A DNA stretch of 39,228 bases from Hydrogenophaga sp. GTDB lineage: Bacteria; Pseudomonadota; Gammaproteobacteria; Burkholderiales; Burkholderiaceae_C. The notes beneath the pieces were generated by a model. That model was given only the letters and a program-made list of their open reading frames with translations, made no database searches and was not told where the DNA came from. Made by a program: the position numbers and the translations under genes. The stretch is taken from positions 1 through 39,228 of the forward strand of contig NZ_JAHCKK010000039.1 in NCBI RefSeq assembly GCF_026125825.1. Direction: 5' to 3'. The number at the start of each line of letters is the position of its first letter. Position 1 is the first letter of the stretch. This document shows positions 9,426 through 17,076 of the stretch, in pieces.

Positions 9426-11168
9426 TCAGGCGGTGGATGGGGGCGCCTTCGCGGCCTCCTGCTCCTGCAGCAGGCGCCACATCACCTTGCCGCTGCCGCT
9501 CTTGGGCAGCGCGGTGACGAACTCGACCGTGCGCGGGCACTTGTAGGCCGCCATGTTCTCGCGGCACCAGTCCAGGATGGCCTGCTCGCTGGTCTGGCCG
9601 CGCGCGGCGTCGCGCAGCACCACCACCGCCTTGACGCTCTCGCCCCGGTAGGCGTCCTGGGTCGCGATCACGCAGGCTTCGGCGATCGCCGGGTGCCGGA
9701 ACATGAGCGCTTCGACCTCGGCCGGCCAGACCTTGAAGCCACTCGCATTGATCATGCGCTTGAGCCGGTCGGTGATGAAGAAGTAGCCGTCCTCGTCCAC
9801 GCGGCCGAGGTCGCCTGAACGGAAGAAGCGCTTGCCCTCGAAGGTGATGAAGGCGGCCTCGGTGGCCTCGGGGCGCTTCCAGTAGCCGTCGAACACCTCG
9901 GGGCCGTGGATGATGATCTCGCCGGTCTCGCCCTGGGGCATCTCCTGCAGCGTGATCGGGTCGACCACGCGCGCGTCGGTGCCCAGGAAGGGAATGCCCA
10001 GGCATTGCTGTTTGGGGTGGTCGGGCGGGTTGTTGTGCGAGGGCGCGGCGGTCTCGGTCAGGCCATAGCCTTCCGAGTAGCGCAGGCCGAACTGGTCGAG
10101 CAGGCGCTGCGCCACGGCCTGCGGCATGGCCGCGCCGCCGCCGCCCACCAGCACCAGGCTGGAGAGGTCGTACTGGTCGAAGTTCGGGCTGGCCAGCAGA
10201 TCGATGACCATGGTGGGGATGTTGGTCCAGTGGGTGCAGCGCCAGCGCGAGATGAGCCGGCCGGCGAGCTCGCGGTCCCAGCGCGGCATCACCACCATGG
10301 TCGAGCCGGTGTACACCCCCGCGTGCATGCCCGCCACCATGCCGGTGATGTGGAACATGGGCACCACCAGCAGGCCCACGTTCTCGGACGTGCTGGCCGT
10401 CCAGAGCCCGACACCGACCGCGTTGTGCATGAGGGTGCGGTGCGGGTGCATGCAGCCCTTGGGCAGGCCGGTGGTGCCGCTGGTGTAGGGCAGCACGGCC
10501 AGGTCGTCCGGGCCCCGGTTGTGCGCGGGCGCGCTGCCGCCGCAGGCCAGGGCCTCGGCCCAGTCGCTCACCGTGCCACAGGGCAAAGTGGGTGACGGAT
10601 GGCGCGTGCCCAGCCACTCGGCCCAGGCCGGTGGCACCTCGGCGGCCGGCCCGAAGGCGTCGCTGTAGTGGGAGACGACCAGGTGGCGCAGCCGGTCGGC
10701 CTCGCGCACCTCGCCGTTGGCCTTGAGCAGTTCGCCGGCGAGGTCGGCCGCGGCGATGGCCACGCGGGCGTCGGGATCGATGATGTAGTGCTTGAGCTCC
10801 TCGGCCCTGTTCATGGGATTGACCGGCACCACCACCGCGTTGGCGCGCAGGATGGCGAAGTGCGCCACCACCCACTGCGGGCAGTTCTGCATGAACAGGA
10901 TCACGCGCTCGCCATCCTGCACGCCCTGCTGCCGCAGGTGCGCCGCCAGGCGCTCCACCTGCGCATGCAGCTCGCGGTAGCTCAGCACCTGGTCGAAGAA
11001 CACCAGGGCGGGCTTGTCCGGGTAGCGCTGGGCGCTCACGTCCAGGTTGCACCAGAGCGAGGTGGCCGGGGTGGTGATGCGGTGCGGCAGGCGCGTGGGC
11101 CAAAAGCGGTGGTGCGCGTGCGGATCGGGCGTGGACGCAGGGCGCCCGCCTTCGTTGGTGCTGCTCAT
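9426..11168 (-). CDS. AMP-binding acyl-CoA synthetase (fatty-acid--CoA ligase type)
   Basis: A 580-residue adenylate-forming enzyme that activates a carboxylic acid with ATP and CoA. The phosphate-binding loop is 'LPYTSGTTGLPKGC', the A5 motif 'SEGYGLTETAAPSHNNPP', the hinge region 'RSGDLGRVDEDGYFFITDRLKRMINASGFKVWPAEVE', and the C-terminal catalytic lysine lies in 'PKSGSGKVMWRLL'. All core motifs are intact. The ATG at 11168 was chosen because GGAGA lies just upstream and the conserved protein begins soon after; the frame itself is open to 11291. It ends 3 bp before the convergent LysR stop, and is divergent from the phosphodiesterase gene. Chain-length preference (medium or long) cannot be told. 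It is not obviously part of an operon. Confidence 0.92.
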   Translation of the reverse strand: MSSTNEGGRPASTPDPHAHHRFWPTRLPHRITTPATSLWCNLDVSAQRYPDKPALVFFDQVLSYRELHAQVERLAAHLRQQGVQDGERVILFMQNCPQWVVAHFAILRANAVVVPVNPMNRAEELKHYIIDPDARVAIAAADLAGELLKANGEVREADRLRHLVVSHYSDAFGPAAEVPPAWAEWLGTRHPSPTLPCGTVSDWAEALACGGSAPAHNRGPDDLAVLPYTSGTTGLPKGCMHPHRTLMHNAVGVGLWTASTSENVGLLVVPMFHITGMVAGMHAGVYTGSTMVVMPRWDRELAGRLISRWRCTHWTNIPTMVIDLLASPNFDQYDLSSLVLVGGGGAAMPQAVAQRLLDQFGLRYSEGYGLTETAAPSHNNPPDHPKQQCLGIPFLGTDARVVDPITLQEMPQGETGEIIIHGPEVFDGYWKRPEATEAAFITFEGKRFFRSGDLGRVDEDGYFFITDRLKRMINASGFKVWPAEVEALMFRHPAIAEACVIATQDAYRGESVKAVVVLRDAARGQTSEQAILDWCRENMAAYKCPRTVEFVTALPKSGSGKVMWRLLQEQEAAKAPPSTA

Positions 11169-11260
11169 CGCATGTCTCCGTGATGGGTGTTGTGGGACAA
11201 GCATACGGGCCGCCATCGCGCGCCGAAACCCGCGTTTGTCGCGCGAGAGACCGCGCATCG

Positions 11261-11275
11261 AGCCCGGCCCGGGCT
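11261..11275. promoter_or_regulatory. 15-bp GC palindrome in the synthetase/phosphodiesterase divergent gap
   Basis: AGCCCGG and CCGGGCT flank a single central C, giving a perfect palindrome 39 bp before the phosphodiesterase ATG and 93 bp from the synthetase ATG. The 1-nt spacer is too short for an RNA hairpin, so a protein-binding site is the more natural reading. No regulator is encoded beside it, and chance is not excluded at this base composition. Confidence 0.3.
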
Positions 11276-11313
11276 GTCTTGCATCGGTCATCGGAGGCTG
11301 TCAGACTGCAGCC

Positions 11314-12387
11314 ATGACTGAACCCGCTGCACAGGGCGTGCAACGCCTGACCTGGATCCGCTGGAGCTGCACCACGGCCCTGGGCCTTTCGCTGTGGTGC
11401 GCCAGCGCCGCACTTGCGTTCGACGTGCAGGGCCATCGCGGCGCGCGCGGCCTCGCACCTGAAAACACGCTGGCGGCCTTCGAGCGCGCCCTGGCCGTGG
11501 GCGTGAGCACGCTCGAACTCGACGTGGTGCTCAGCGCCGAGGGCGTGCCCTTGATCTCGCACGACATCGCCCCCAACCCCGACCTCACGCGCGACGCCGA
11601 CGGCCGCTGGCTGCAGGCGCGCGGCCAGCCCTTCCACCGCCTCACGCTGGCCGAGATCGCCGCCTGGGATGTGGGCCGCATCAACCCGGCCAGCCGCTAC
11701 GCGCGCGATTTCGCGGAGCAGCAGGCGCAGGACGGGCAGCGCATCCCCACCCTGGCCGCGCTGTTCGAGCGGGTGCGCCAGCTGGGCGCCCACCAGGTGC
11801 GCTTCAACATCGAACTCAAGATCCACCCGGGCCGCCCGGACGAATCCCCCCCTCCGGAGACGTTTGTGCGCGCGGTGCTGGCGGTCATCAAGGCCCATGG
11901 CATGACCTCGCGCGTGAGCCTGCAGAGTTTCGACTGGCGCATCCAGAAGGTGGCCAGCCAGCTCGCGCCGGGCATGCCGCTGTCCTACCTGTCCTCGCGC
12001 AACACGCTCAAGAGCAGCGAGTGGACGGCAGGCCTGCGGCTGGCCGACTTCGAGGACGCGCCCGGCATGGTCGCCGCCGCCGGCGGCAAGCTCTGGTCGC
12101 CCAACTTCAACGAGATCGACCAGCACCTGCTGCAGCGCGCGCGCTCGCTGGAGCTGCGCGTGATCCCCTGGACGGTGAACGAGACCCAGGACATGGCACG
12201 CCTCATCGACTGGGGCGTGGACGGCATCATCACCGACTACCCCGACCGCCTTCGCGCCGTGATGCAGGCGCGCGGCATGGCGCTGCCGCCCCAGGTGGCG
12301 GTGCGTGCGCCCAAAGCCGCCGCGCCGGTGGAAGAGCTCCTGCCCGCGCCACCGGCGCGCTTCGGCGTCGCGCCGCAGTTGCCCTGA
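11314..12387 (+). CDS. exported glycerophosphodiester phosphodiesterase
   Basis: A 357-residue GDPD-family enzyme that hydrolyses glycerophosphodiesters to glycerol-3-phosphate and an alcohol. A signal peptide is visible ('TTALGLSLWCASAALA', cleavage near residue 33). The family start 'DVQGHRGARGLAPENTLAAFERAL' carries the catalytic His and metal-binding Glu region. It is followed by 'TLELDVVLSAEGVPLISHD' with the second His, 'NIELKI', and 'VIPWTVNETQDMARLIDWGVDGIITDYPDRL' at the end of the barrel. The periplasmic glpQ-type role is therefore likely. A proline/alanine-rich tail of about 40 residues follows the barrel. The ATG at 11314 was chosen over upstream in-frame codons because it places the signal peptide at the N-terminus. 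Confidence 0.92.
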   Translation: MTEPAAQGVQRLTWIRWSCTTALGLSLWCASAALAFDVQGHRGARGLAPENTLAAFERALAVGVSTLELDVVLSAEGVPLISHDIAPNPDLTRDADGRWLQARGQPFHRLTLAEIAAWDVGRINPASRYARDFAEQQAQDGQRIPTLAALFERVRQLGAHQVRFNIELKIHPGRPDESPPPETFVRAVLAVIKAHGMTSRVSLQSFDWRIQKVASQLAPGMPLSYLSSRNTLKSSEWTAGLRLADFEDAPGMVAAAGGKLWSPNFNEIDQHLLQRARSLELRVIPWTVNETQDMARLIDWGVDGIITDYPDRLRAVMQARGMALPPQVAVRAPKAAAPVEELLPAPPARFGVAPQLP

Positions 12388-12414
12388 GCCCGGGAACTCT
12401 ATCGGCCCGCGCCG

Positions 12415-12420
12415 TATCAT
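12415..12420 (+). promoter_or_regulatory. candidate -10 element of the copper operon
   Basis: TATCAT matches the -10 consensus at 5 of 6 positions. It lies only 8 bp before the ATG at 12429, so transcription would begin about at the start codon. No convincing -35, CueR-type dyad or cop box is visible in the 41-bp gap, so the assignment is weak. Confidence 0.3.
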
Positions 12421-12428
12421 TCCAGGCC

Positions 12429-12812
12429 ATGCGCCACCTGTTGCTCGCCCTCATGATCGTCCTGCTGCCGATTCGCGGCTGGATGGGCGACGCCATGGCG
12501 CTGTCGATGCTGGCCGCCCCGGCGCAGGCCGAGCACCATCAGGCTGCGCCCGGCACGGACCACGCCGCTCACGCCCAGGGCGGGCATCACGAGGACGCGG
12601 CCGCCATGGCCGACCCCGGCGCCGGCCCACAGCACGACGGTGGGGCCGGCGGGCACACGCACAAGAGCTGCGAGGTCTGCAACGGGCCGGCCATGGCGCT
12701 TTCGGTGCCTGCCGTGCCCGCGCTGTCGCTGCGGCATGGCCTGCTCGCGCTGCGGGCCGAGCGCTTCCTGAGCTCCGAGCCCCACCAGGGCATCAAGCCA
12801 CCCATTTCCTGA
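12429..12812 (+). CDS. exported His-rich CxxC protein heading the copper operon (CopL/DUF2946-like)
   Basis: A 127-residue protein with a hydrophobic N-terminus ('LLLALMIVLLPIRGW', residues 4-18) that may be a signal peptide or anchor. The middle is rich in histidine (H36, H37, H45, H48, H53, H54, H69, H76, H78), and a CxxC pair sits at C81/C84 in 'HKSCEVC'. Proteins of this look lead copper-resistance operons in xanthomonads (CopL) and appear in DUF2946-type annotations; the assignment here rests on composition and position, not alignment. It begins 41 bp after the phosphodiesterase stop and 79 bp before the TolC-family gene. A role in metal sensing, buffering or delivery in the envelope is likely. 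No Shine-Dalgarno sequence precedes the ATG. Confidence 0.7.
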   Translation: MRHLLLALMIVLLPIRGWMGDAMALSMLAAPAQAEHHQAAPGTDHAAHAQGGHHEDAAAMADPGAGPQHDGGAGGHTHKSCEVCNGPAMALSVPAVPALSLRHGLLALRAERFLSSEPHQGIKPPIS

Positions 12813-12891
12813 GCCACACACCCGAGGTGCGTCCGCCGCCGCCCGATGAGGGCGGGCGACGGGCGCTGGTTTGTGTTTTCAGGAGATTTCC

Positions 12892-14268
12892 ATGACCCTT
12901 TTCTGGCGAATGCCGCCCACCGGGCCCACCCGCGCGCGCTCCGGCCTGTTCCTGGGCTGTGCCCTGGCCCTCGCGTCGGCCCATGCCCAGCCTTTAGACG
13001 CGCTCGGCGCGGCCGACCCGGCCCGCCCCGTCACCGCACCGCCCCTGGTGCTGCCGGCCACCGGCCAGGCCGACCTGCCCGCACTGCCGACCGACATCGC
13101 GGCGGCGCGCGCGATCTGGCAACGCGCCAACCAGCGTGTGGCCGAGTTCGCGCGCGGCCATGCCGACCTGCTGCGCTGGGAGTCGGCCCAGGCCGGGCAA
13201 GCCCGCGCCGAGCCCCGGCGCGGGCCCGTGCTGGACCTCGCCCAGGCGCTGCGGCTCTCGCTGCGGCACCGGCCCGAGCTTTTCACGCACGCCGACATGA
13301 ACCCGCTGGCCCAGCGCGAGGTGGCCGTGGCCTATGCGGCGCATGTGCGGGATGTCCGGCGCGCCTGGATCGACGCCGTGACCGCGCGCCAGAGCGAGCG
13401 GCTGCTCGCCGAGGTGCTGGACGCCACGCGCACCGGCAGCGAACTGGGCCGGCGCATGGTGGTGGCGGGCAACTGGAGCCAGGCCCGGCAGATGCGCGAG
13501 CAACTGATCGAGGCCACGGCCTGGCAGGCCAGCGTGAACGCGCGCAGCACCGCCCTGGCGGCGCAGGAACGGCTGGCCCGGCTGCTGGGTCTGTGGGACG
13601 CGCAGGCCGTGGCGCAACTGGGCGAGCAACTGCCCACCGCCCTGCCCGAACTGCCCGCGACCGCCCCGGCCGGCGAGGGCGTGAGCGAGGCCACGCACGA
13701 GGCGGCGGTGCTGCGCAGCCACCCCACGCTGGCCCAGGCCCGGCTGCTGGCGGGGCGCGACATCGCCCTGGTGTCGCCCGCGCGCCGCCAGGCCTGGGAC
13801 GAGGCGGTGGACGCCGCGCTCGGCGCCGTCACCGGTGCGGACTCGGCCCCACCCCGCATCGACAACCTGAGCCTGCTGCGCGACCACACGCTGGAGCGCG
13901 CCGTGCAAGCGCAGGCGGCCCTGCTGCGGCAGGCCGCGCAGCGCCGATCGATGGCGCGCCTGGCCTGGACCGAGCTCCAGGTGCGCCACGCGAGCGCCCT
14001 GCATGCGCAGAACGTGGTGGCGCAGCTGCACTCGGCGTTGGAGCAGGAGACCCAGCTGCGCTACAACGGCATGCTGCAAAGCACCTGGGACCTGCTGGCC
14101 AGTGCGCGCGAGCGCATGGGCGCGATCGATGCCGCGCTGCAGGCGCGCCGAGGCTACTGGCTTGCGCAGGCCGACTGGCAGGCCCTGCTGGCGGGCGCCG
14201 ACGACGCCGGCCCCGACACCCCCTCCTCTTCATCCGGCAACGGCACGGCCGCCGCCGCAGGACACTGA
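12892..14268 (+). CDS. TolC-family outer-membrane protein of the copper operon
   Basis: A 458-residue exported protein. A signal peptide ('GLFLGCALALASAHAQ') ends near residue 33. The remainder is almost wholly helical and rich in Ala, Arg, Leu and Gln, with two TolC-like repeats: 'QREVAVAYAAHVRDVRRAWIDAVTARQSERLLAEVLD' in the first and 'LAWTELQVRHASALHAQNVVAQLHSALEQETQLRYNGMLQSTWDLL' in the second. Similarity to the channel family is by pattern. No RND pump or adaptor is encoded in this operon, so its export partner is elsewhere or it works alone, occupying the place CopB holds in classical copAB operons. AGGAGA lies just before the ATG. Its stop is 1 bp from the oxidase start, so the two are tightly coupled. 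Confidence 0.85.
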   Translation: MTLFWRMPPTGPTRARSGLFLGCALALASAHAQPLDALGAADPARPVTAPPLVLPATGQADLPALPTDIAAARAIWQRANQRVAEFARGHADLLRWESAQAGQARAEPRRGPVLDLAQALRLSLRHRPELFTHADMNPLAQREVAVAYAAHVRDVRRAWIDAVTARQSERLLAEVLDATRTGSELGRRMVVAGNWSQARQMREQLIEATAWQASVNARSTALAAQERLARLLGLWDAQAVAQLGEQLPTALPELPATAPAGEGVSEATHEAAVLRSHPTLAQARLLAGRDIALVSPARRQAWDEAVDAALGAVTGADSAPPRIDNLSLLRDHTLERAVQAQAALLRQAAQRRSMARLAWTELQVRHASALHAQNVVAQLHSALEQETQLRYNGMLQSTWDLLASARERMGAIDAALQARRGYWLAQADWQALLAGADDAGPDTPSSSSGNGTAAAAGH

Positions 14269-14269
14269 C

Positions 14270-15682
14270 ATGACACCTTCCCTGAACCGACGACATTTCT
14301 TTGCCGGCGCGGCCGCCACGGCGGTCGCCGCCGCCAGCGTGAGCCGGGTGGCGCTCGCCGCCCTGCCCGACGCCGTGCAGCAGACCTCGGCCGAGACCGC
14401 CGCACCCTGGACGCCGCCGGGCGTGACCGGCGCGGGCCGGCCCTACAACCCGGTGGTCACGCTCAACGGCTGGACCCTGCCCTGGCGCCTGAACAACGGC
14501 GTGAAGGAATTCCATCTGGTGGCCGAACCCGTGGTGCGCGAGGTCGCGCCGGGCTTCATGGTCAACATGTGGGGCTACAACGGCCAGAGCCCGGGGCCGA
14601 CGATCGAGGTGGTGGAAGGCGACCGCGTGCGCCTGTACGTCACCAACCGCCTGCCCGAGCACACCACCATCCATTGGCACGGCCAGCGCCTGCCCAACGG
14701 GATGGACGGGGTGGGCGGCCTGAACCAGCCGGCCATCCCGGCGGGCAAGACCTTCGTCTACGAATTCACCGCCCGCCGCCCCGGCACCTTCATGTACCAC
14801 CCGCACGCCGACGAGATGGTGCAGATGGCCATGGGCATGATGGGCTTCTGGGTCACGCACCCGAGGCAGAAGCATCCCCTGATCGAAGACGTGCAGCGCG
14901 ACTACTGCTTCCTGCTCAACGCCTTCGACGTGGAGCCCGGCAGCATGACGCCGCAGGTCAACACCATGCTGGAGCAGAACATCTGGGCCTGGAACAGCCG
15001 CGTGTTCCCCGGCATCACGCCGCTGGTGGCCCGCCTGGGCGAGCGGGTGCGTGTGCGGGTGGGCAACCTCACCATGACCAACCACCCGATCCACATCCAC
15101 GGCATCGAGTTCGAGGTGACCGGCACCGACGGCGGCGCCACACCCCGGGGCTCGCGCTGGCCCGAGGTGACGACCGACGTGGCCGTGGGCCAGATGCGGC
15201 AGATCGAGTTCGTGGCCGACGAGCCGGGCGACTGGGCCATGCACTGCCACAAGAGCCACCACACCATGGGGGCCATGGGTCACAGCGTGCCGACCATGAT
15301 CGGTGCCGACCACCGGGGCCTGGTCAAGCCGCTGCAGCGCGCCGCACCCGACTACATGGTGATGGGCGAGCGCGGCATGGCCGACATGGGCGAGATGCAG
15401 ATGGAGCTGCCGGCGAACACCTTCCCCATGATGACCGGCACCGGCCCCTACGGCCCGATCGAGATGGGCGGCATGTTCACCACCCTCAAGGTGCGGGCCG
15501 ACCAGAAAGCCGGCGACTACAGCGACCCGGGCCCCTACGCCATGCCGCCGGGCACCCAGGCCCGACTGGTCGAGACCGGCGCGGCACCCGCGGCCACCCG
15601 GCCGACGGCCCCGGCCCAGCCCGCCGGCGCCACGGTGCGCAAACCCGCCGCCGACGCAGGCAACGCGCACCAACACCATTGA
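14270..15682 (+). CDS. Tat-exported multicopper oxidase (copper-resistance type)
   Basis: A 470-residue multicopper oxidase, expected to oxidise Cu(I) to less toxic Cu(II) in the periplasm using O2. A twin-arginine signal ('NRRHFFAG', residues 6-13) fits export of a folded, copper-loaded enzyme. All four copper motifs are present: HWHG (135-138), HPH (177-179), HPIHIHG (272-278) and HCH (325-327) with H331 and axial M336. A Met-rich segment follows ('GERGMADMGEMQMEL' and 'PMMTG', about residues 358-390), as in Cu(I)-oxidising relatives. The tail is Pro/Ala-rich and ends in His residues. It starts 1 bp after the TolC-family stop and is followed 11 bp later by the cupredoxin gene. It is shorter than classical CopA (about 600 residues). 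Confidence 0.95.
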   Translation: MTPSLNRRHFFAGAAATAVAAASVSRVALAALPDAVQQTSAETAAPWTPPGVTGAGRPYNPVVTLNGWTLPWRLNNGVKEFHLVAEPVVREVAPGFMVNMWGYNGQSPGPTIEVVEGDRVRLYVTNRLPEHTTIHWHGQRLPNGMDGVGGLNQPAIPAGKTFVYEFTARRPGTFMYHPHADEMVQMAMGMMGFWVTHPRQKHPLIEDVQRDYCFLLNAFDVEPGSMTPQVNTMLEQNIWAWNSRVFPGITPLVARLGERVRVRVGNLTMTNHPIHIHGIEFEVTGTDGGATPRGSRWPEVTTDVAVGQMRQIEFVADEPGDWAMHCHKSHHTMGAMGHSVPTMIGADHRGLVKPLQRAAPDYMVMGERGMADMGEMQMELPANTFPMMTGTGPYGPIEMGGMFTTLKVRADQKAGDYSDPGPYAMPPGTQARLVETGAAPAATRPTAPAQPAGATVRKPAADAGNAHQHH

Positions 15683-15693
15683 AAGGACCTTCC

Positions 15694-16209
15694 ATGAACA
15701 CGCCAATGACCAACCGCCGCCAGTTCCAGCTCAGCCTGCTCGCCCTGCCCTGGGCACTGACCCTGCCCGCCGCGCACGCGCACGGCAACTCGCACGGCCA
15801 GGCCGCTGCGGCCGTGGCCAAGGAGCAGAAGCCCTGGGGCATCGCGGGCGAACCCGGGGCCGTCACGCGCACGGTCGACATCCGCATGACCGACGACATG
15901 AAGCTCAGCCCCAGCCACCTGGAGGTGCGCGAGGGCGAGACACTGCGCCTGCGCGCCGTGAACCGAGGCAAGGTGATGCACGAGATCGTGCTGGGCACCG
16001 GCACGGAGCTGAGGGCTCACGCCGAGATGATGAAGAAGCACCCCGGCATGGAGCACGACGAACCCTACATGGCGCACGTGCCACCGGGCAAAACCGGTGA
16101 CGTGGTCTGGACCTTCAACCGCCCCGGCGATTTCGAGTTCGCCTGCCTGATCGCCGGCCATTTCGAAGCCGGCATGCGGGGCACCATCCGCGTCAAGCCC
16201 AAGGCATGA
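15694..16209 (+). CDS. periplasmic cupredoxin (type-1 copper protein)
   Basis: A 171-residue exported single-domain cupredoxin. The N-terminus has 'TNRRQF' before a hydrophobic stretch ending 'LPAAHA', which could be a Tat or Sec signal. A His-containing linker (HAHGNSHG) follows. Type-1 copper ligands are clear: H96 in 'VMHEIVLG', C151, H156 and M161 in 'ACLIAGHFEAGM'. A Met/His patch ('AHAEMMKKHPGMEHDEPYM', residues 108-126) may add further copper sites. It lies 11 bp after the oxidase and 23 bp before the DUF411-CusF gene, with AGGA ahead of the ATG. The likely job is electron or copper transfer to or from the neighbouring oxidase. The true start could also be the second Met (residue 5). 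Confidence 0.92.
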   Translation: MNTPMTNRRQFQLSLLALPWALTLPAAHAHGNSHGQAAAAVAKEQKPWGIAGEPGAVTRTVDIRMTDDMKLSPSHLEVREGETLRLRAVNRGKVMHEIVLGTGTELRAHAEMMKKHPGMEHDEPYMAHVPPGKTGDVVWTFNRPGDFEFACLIAGHFEAGMRGTIRVKPKA

Positions 16210-16232
16210 CATCCCTTCTTCAGGAGCACACC

Positions 16233-16964
16233 ATGCAAAGACGACACCTGCTCAGCGCAGCGATCGGCCTGTCCCTGGCCGCCGCAGGCGCCTTCGCCCA
16301 ACCCGCCTCCCCCCCTGTGCTGCAGGTCTGGAAAGACCCCAACTGCGGCTGCTGCAAAGACTGGGTCGAGCTCATGCGCGCCGATGGCTTCCAGGTCCAG
16401 GTGTTCGACACCGGCAACACGGCCATGCGCCAGCGCCTGGGCCTGCCCGCCAGGTACGGCTCGTGCCACACCGCGCTGGTCGGCGGCTACGTGGTCGAAG
16501 GCCATGTGGCCGCCAGCGAGATCCGCCGCCTGCTCGCCGAGAAACCCCAGGCGATCGGCCTGGCCGTGCCGGGCATGCCGGTGGGCAGCCCGGGCATGGA
16601 CGGCCCGGTGTACGGCGATCGGCGCGATGCCTACGACGTGCTGCTGGTGCAGCGCGACGGCAGCTCGCGCGTGTTCCAGCGCCACGCGGGCACCGGCGCT
16701 GGCGGCTTCAAGCCGACCTCGGGCGAGGTCAGCGGCACGCTGCCGACCAGCGAGGCCGAGGTGCGCAAGGTCGACACCGCCGCCGGCAAGATCACGCTCC
16801 GGCACGGCGAGATCAAGAACCTGGACATGCCGCCCATGACCATGGTCTTCCAGGTCCGGGAACCGGCCCTGCTCGCCAGGGTCAAGGCCGGCGACAAGGT
16901 GCGCTTCACCGCCGACAAGCTCAACGGCGCCTACACCGTGCTGAGTCTAGAACCGGCGGACTGA
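16233..16964 (+). CDS. periplasmic DUF411-CusF fusion, copper-binding
   Basis: A 243-residue exported protein with two metal-binding domains. After a signal peptide (residues 1-22), the DUF411 domain runs from about 28 to 145, with C38/C40/C41 in 'PNCGCCKDW', C78 and H79 in '[18 protein letters not shown]', and '[14 protein letters not shown]'. A CusF-like domain follows (about 165-240) with H191, M202 and M204 in the CusF Cu(I)/Ag(I) spacing, in '[10 protein letters not shown]'. The position of CusF Trp44, which caps the metal, is Met199 here. GGAG precedes the ATG at 16233, chosen over an upstream in-frame ATG at 16206 that overlaps the cupredoxin stop. It ends the operon. The expected role is a periplasmic copper chaperone or sink for the oxidase and cupredoxin. 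Confidence 0.92.
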   Translation: MQRRHLLSAAIGLSLAAAGAFAQPASPPVLQVWKDPNCGCCKDWVELMRADGFQVQVFDTGNTAMRQRLGLPARYGSCHTALVGGYVVEGHVAASEIRRLLAEKPQAIGLAVPGMPVGSPGMDGPVYGDRRDAYDVLLVQRDGSSRVFQRHAGTGAGGFKPTSGEVSGTLPTSEAEVRKVDTAAGKITLRHGEIKNLDMPPMTMVFQVREPALLARVKAGDKVRFTADKLNGAYTVLSLEPAD

Positions 16965-16983
16965 GCCGGCGCGGGCGCGTGGT

Positions 16984-17011
16984 CCGCGGTTTGATCTGCG
17001 TCAAACCGCGG
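16984..17011. promoter_or_regulatory. FNR/Anr-type box inside an 11-bp perfect inverted repeat
   Basis: The centre, TTTGATCTGCGTCAAA (16990-17005), matches the FNR/Anr consensus TTGAT-N4-ATCAA at 9 of 10 positions. It is embedded in a longer perfect dyad: arms 16984-16994 and 17001-17011, with a 6-bp centre. It sits between the copper operon and the Aer-like receptor, 72 bp upstream of the receptor ATG. No T-run follows, so a terminator role is less likely, though the RNA could fold into a strong hairpin. Confidence 0.65.
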
Positions 17012-17042
17012 CCCCTTGCGCACGGCTGCAGCCAGATTTCCC

Positions 17043-17069
17043 TTCGGTTTCGGCCGCAATGGCCGATAG
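17043..17069 (+). promoter_or_regulatory. candidate sigma-28 (FliA) promoter of the chemoreceptor gene
   Basis: GCCGATAG (17062-17069) matches the FliA -10 consensus GCCGATAA at 7 of 8 positions. Exactly 11 bp upstream, TTCGGTTT (17043-17050) matches TAAAGTTT at 5 of 8. The spacing is ideal for sigma-28. Initiation would fall right before the ATG at 17077, implying a leaderless or very short leader, and it argues against the in-frame ATG at 17059. Confidence 0.45.
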
Positions 17070-17076
17070 CCATCCC

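Noticed and set aside
12388-12428. CueR-type or cop-box operator before the copper operon
   Set aside because: The 41-bp gap shows no MerR-type dyad with 19-bp promoter spacing and no recognisable cop box.
16984-17011. The perfect dyad after the copper operon as a simple intrinsic terminator
   Set aside because: No T-run follows and its core fits an FNR-type site; it is listed as a regulatory site, though RNA hairpin formation is not excluded.
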